From assembly GCF_004346095.1 (NCBI RefSeq), contig NZ_SLZV01000008.1, positions 1-64,000 on the forward strand: DNA of 64,000 nt, read 5' to 3'. Shown here piece after piece: positions 63,160-64,000 of this stretch. The position numbers and the translations under genes are program-made. This DNA is from Faecalimonas umbilicata (lineage in GTDB: Bacteria > Bacillota > Clostridia > Lachnospirales > Lachnospiraceae). The notes beneath the pieces are model-generated. The model saw only the letters and a program-made list of their open reading frames with translations, was not told where the DNA came from and did no database searches. The stretch's first letter is position 1, and every line of letters starts with the position of its first letter.

Positions 63160-63355
63160 AGCTTTCCCCGGAGGTGCCGTTTTCTGTCTTTTGACTCCTA
63201 GCATTCCGCTAGGTGGGCAACCGCATCTGCTTTTCTGTCTTCCACTGCTTCGATCGGTGGCCTGACATATTACAGAGATATAAGAATCCCGTTTAAAGTA
63301 TTGTAGGTTCAAAATAACAGAATTGTCGAACATCCCAGGTATTTCTCTTTTGTTC
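63160..63355 (-). ncRNA. ssrS: 6S RNA (SsrS)
   Basis: No open frame fills 63095-63447, yet it has a full promoter and a terminator on the minus strand. The transcript has TGGGATGTTCG near its 5' end, TTTTGAACCTACAA about 30 bases later, an inner hairpin with GCCACC and GTGG, a CCTAGC/GCTAGG hairpin, and GCACCTCCGGGGA near its 3' end, which can pair back to the 5' end. This order of GTTCG, GAACC and a long, bulged rod fits Firmicute 6S RNA as I know it. By family knowledge it would bind sigma-A RNA polymerase in slow growth. It could be another small RNA. Confidence 0.72.
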
Positions 63356-63362
63356 TAGGTAC

Positions 63363-63391
63363 ATTATACATGATGTCTTTCAAGATTTCAA
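63363..63391 (-). promoter_or_regulatory. Promoter of the 6S RNA gene
   Basis: On the minus strand TTGAAA (63386-63391) and TATAAT (63363-63368) are separated by 17 bases, with TG one base from the -10 box. Transcription would start near 63355. Confidence 0.8.
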
Positions 63392-63447
63392 CTGCTTCTT
63401 ACTTAGATTTTTTTCAGTTTTCATTTTGTTTTTACAAAAACTATCTT

Positions 63448-64000
63448 TTACAAAAAACATTTTGTAAAATAAAACAAAATCTTTTCCCGGAAAGTCAATT
63501 TTTCCGCAATCATTCTGCACACGTTCCGATATATTCTGCAGAGTTCTCTTTCTTCTTTAGCAGAAATGGTGTCCCCGCTATACCACGCTTTAAGCGCTGT
63601 CTGCTGTGCCGCTTTTATCTGCACTTCCATTTTATCACAGACTTTTTTTGCCTCCTGCCCAAATTCATCCCCGAGGCAGTCATTCTCTGCCATCCCGGCA
63701 AACCGGAGTACTTCATAGAGACTGGAAAAGATTTTCTGTGCTTTCTCATTTCTGTTCTTTGCAAATATCCCCTGGCGCTGCTGCACCTTGTAAAAGCGCC
63801 ATGCGCCAAAACTTATGATACTCATCAGTATCAACAACAGAAGCTGTTTTATTCGTTTTATCAACAAATTACGCTTCGTTCCATTGTCTTCTTTTTCTAC
63901 ATCCACATTTGTTGCAGCATTTTTTTCTGTACCTTGCTGCTGATTCTCCACATTTTTATCATTCGCTTCTTTTGTCCCGCTCTCATATTCTTTTGGAATA
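63448..64000 (-). CDS. C-terminal part of an unrecognised single-pass membrane protein, cut by the right edge
   Basis: The frame is open from the right edge of the window to a stop at 63448, 183 codons, with no stop in the bases past 63951. A GTG at 63949-63951 could be a start but has no ribosome binding site, so the gene probably begins outside the window. What is visible is a polar, Gln/Asn/Glu-rich stretch, a basic patch, one membrane helix (LLLLILMSIISFGAW) and about 110 helical residues with four cysteines. No family was recognised. It is followed by the 6S RNA promoter. Confidence 0.6.
   Translation of the reverse strand, partial: IPKEYESGTKEANDKNVENQQQGTEKNAATNVDVEKEDNGTKRNLLIKRIKQLLLLILMSIISFGAWRFYKVQQRQGIFAKNRNEKAQKIFSSLYEVLRFAGMAENDCLGDEFGQEAKKVCDKMEVQIKAAQQTALKAWYSGDTISAKEERELCRIYRNVCRMIAEKLTFREKILFYFTKCFL

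Overview
The window looks like the chromosome of a low-GC, strictly anaerobic, probably spore-forming Firmicute of the Lachnospiraceae type. This rests on AGGAGG-type ribosome binding sites, TTGACA/TATAAT promoters, a T-box on pheST, a Clostridia-type 6S RNA, an anaerobic (cbi-type) cobalamin pathway, an [FeFe]-hydrogenase-like protein, SpoIID and a KTGD-type surface sorting signal. The species cannot be named from sequence reading alone. No tRNA, rRNA, prophage, intact insertion sequence or CRISPR array was seen.

Layout. 1-6.6 kb: an EF-G-like GTPase (minus), then a plus-strand group tyrA-aroA-dCMP deaminase-radical SAM protein. 6.6-13.9 kb: an M42 peptidase, then an APC-family permease and a GH2 beta-galactosidase divergent from an AraC-type regulator. 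13.9-16.3 kb: kbl and tdh for threonine catabolism to glycine. 16.5-20.5 kb: a cobalamin riboswitch followed by cbiM-cbiN-cbiQ-cbiO-cbiK (cobalt uptake and insertion). 20.6-36.7 kb: a convergent sixteen-gene minus-strand operon behind a second cobalamin riboswitch, in the order cbiD, cbiL, cbiF, cbiG, cbiH, cbiJ-E-T fusion, cbiA, cobT, cobU, cobS, a short cobU paralogue, cobC, cbiB, cobD, cbiP, cbiC. With cbiK it covers nearly everything from sirohydrochlorin to cobalamin. The genes that make sirohydrochlorin, and a corrinoid adenosyltransferase, are not in the window.

36.7-40.2 kb: a NuoE-like [2Fe-2S] protein, an [FeFe]-hydrogenase-like protein ending in a PAS domain, and a SpoIIE-type phosphatase; together they look like a hydrogen or redox sensing circuit. 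40.3-43.0 kb: a large single-pass membrane protein with an extracellular beta-propeller-like part and an acidic cytoplasmic tail. 43.2-48.7 kb: an oligopeptide-type ABC transporter (oppA-B-C-D-F order). 48.9-51.5 kb: sppA, an RDD membrane protein and queA. 51.7-55.9 kb: a two-gene operon of a membrane-anchored SurA/PrsA-like protein and a cell-wall-anchored beta-helix protein, which resembles the chaperone/lacto-N-biosidase (GH136) arrangement.

56.2-60.2 kb: T-box, pheS, pheT. 60.2-64 kb: a NUDIX hydrolase, a YihY-family membrane protein, SpoIID, a probable 6S RNA with its own promoter and terminator, and the end of an unrecognised membrane protein that runs off the right edge.

The items most worth a second look are the sensory hydrogenase/phosphatase operon, the GH136-like pair, the two complementary, partly degenerate CobU paralogues around cobS, and the 108-nt inverted-repeat element between the aptamer and terminator of the cbiM riboswitch.
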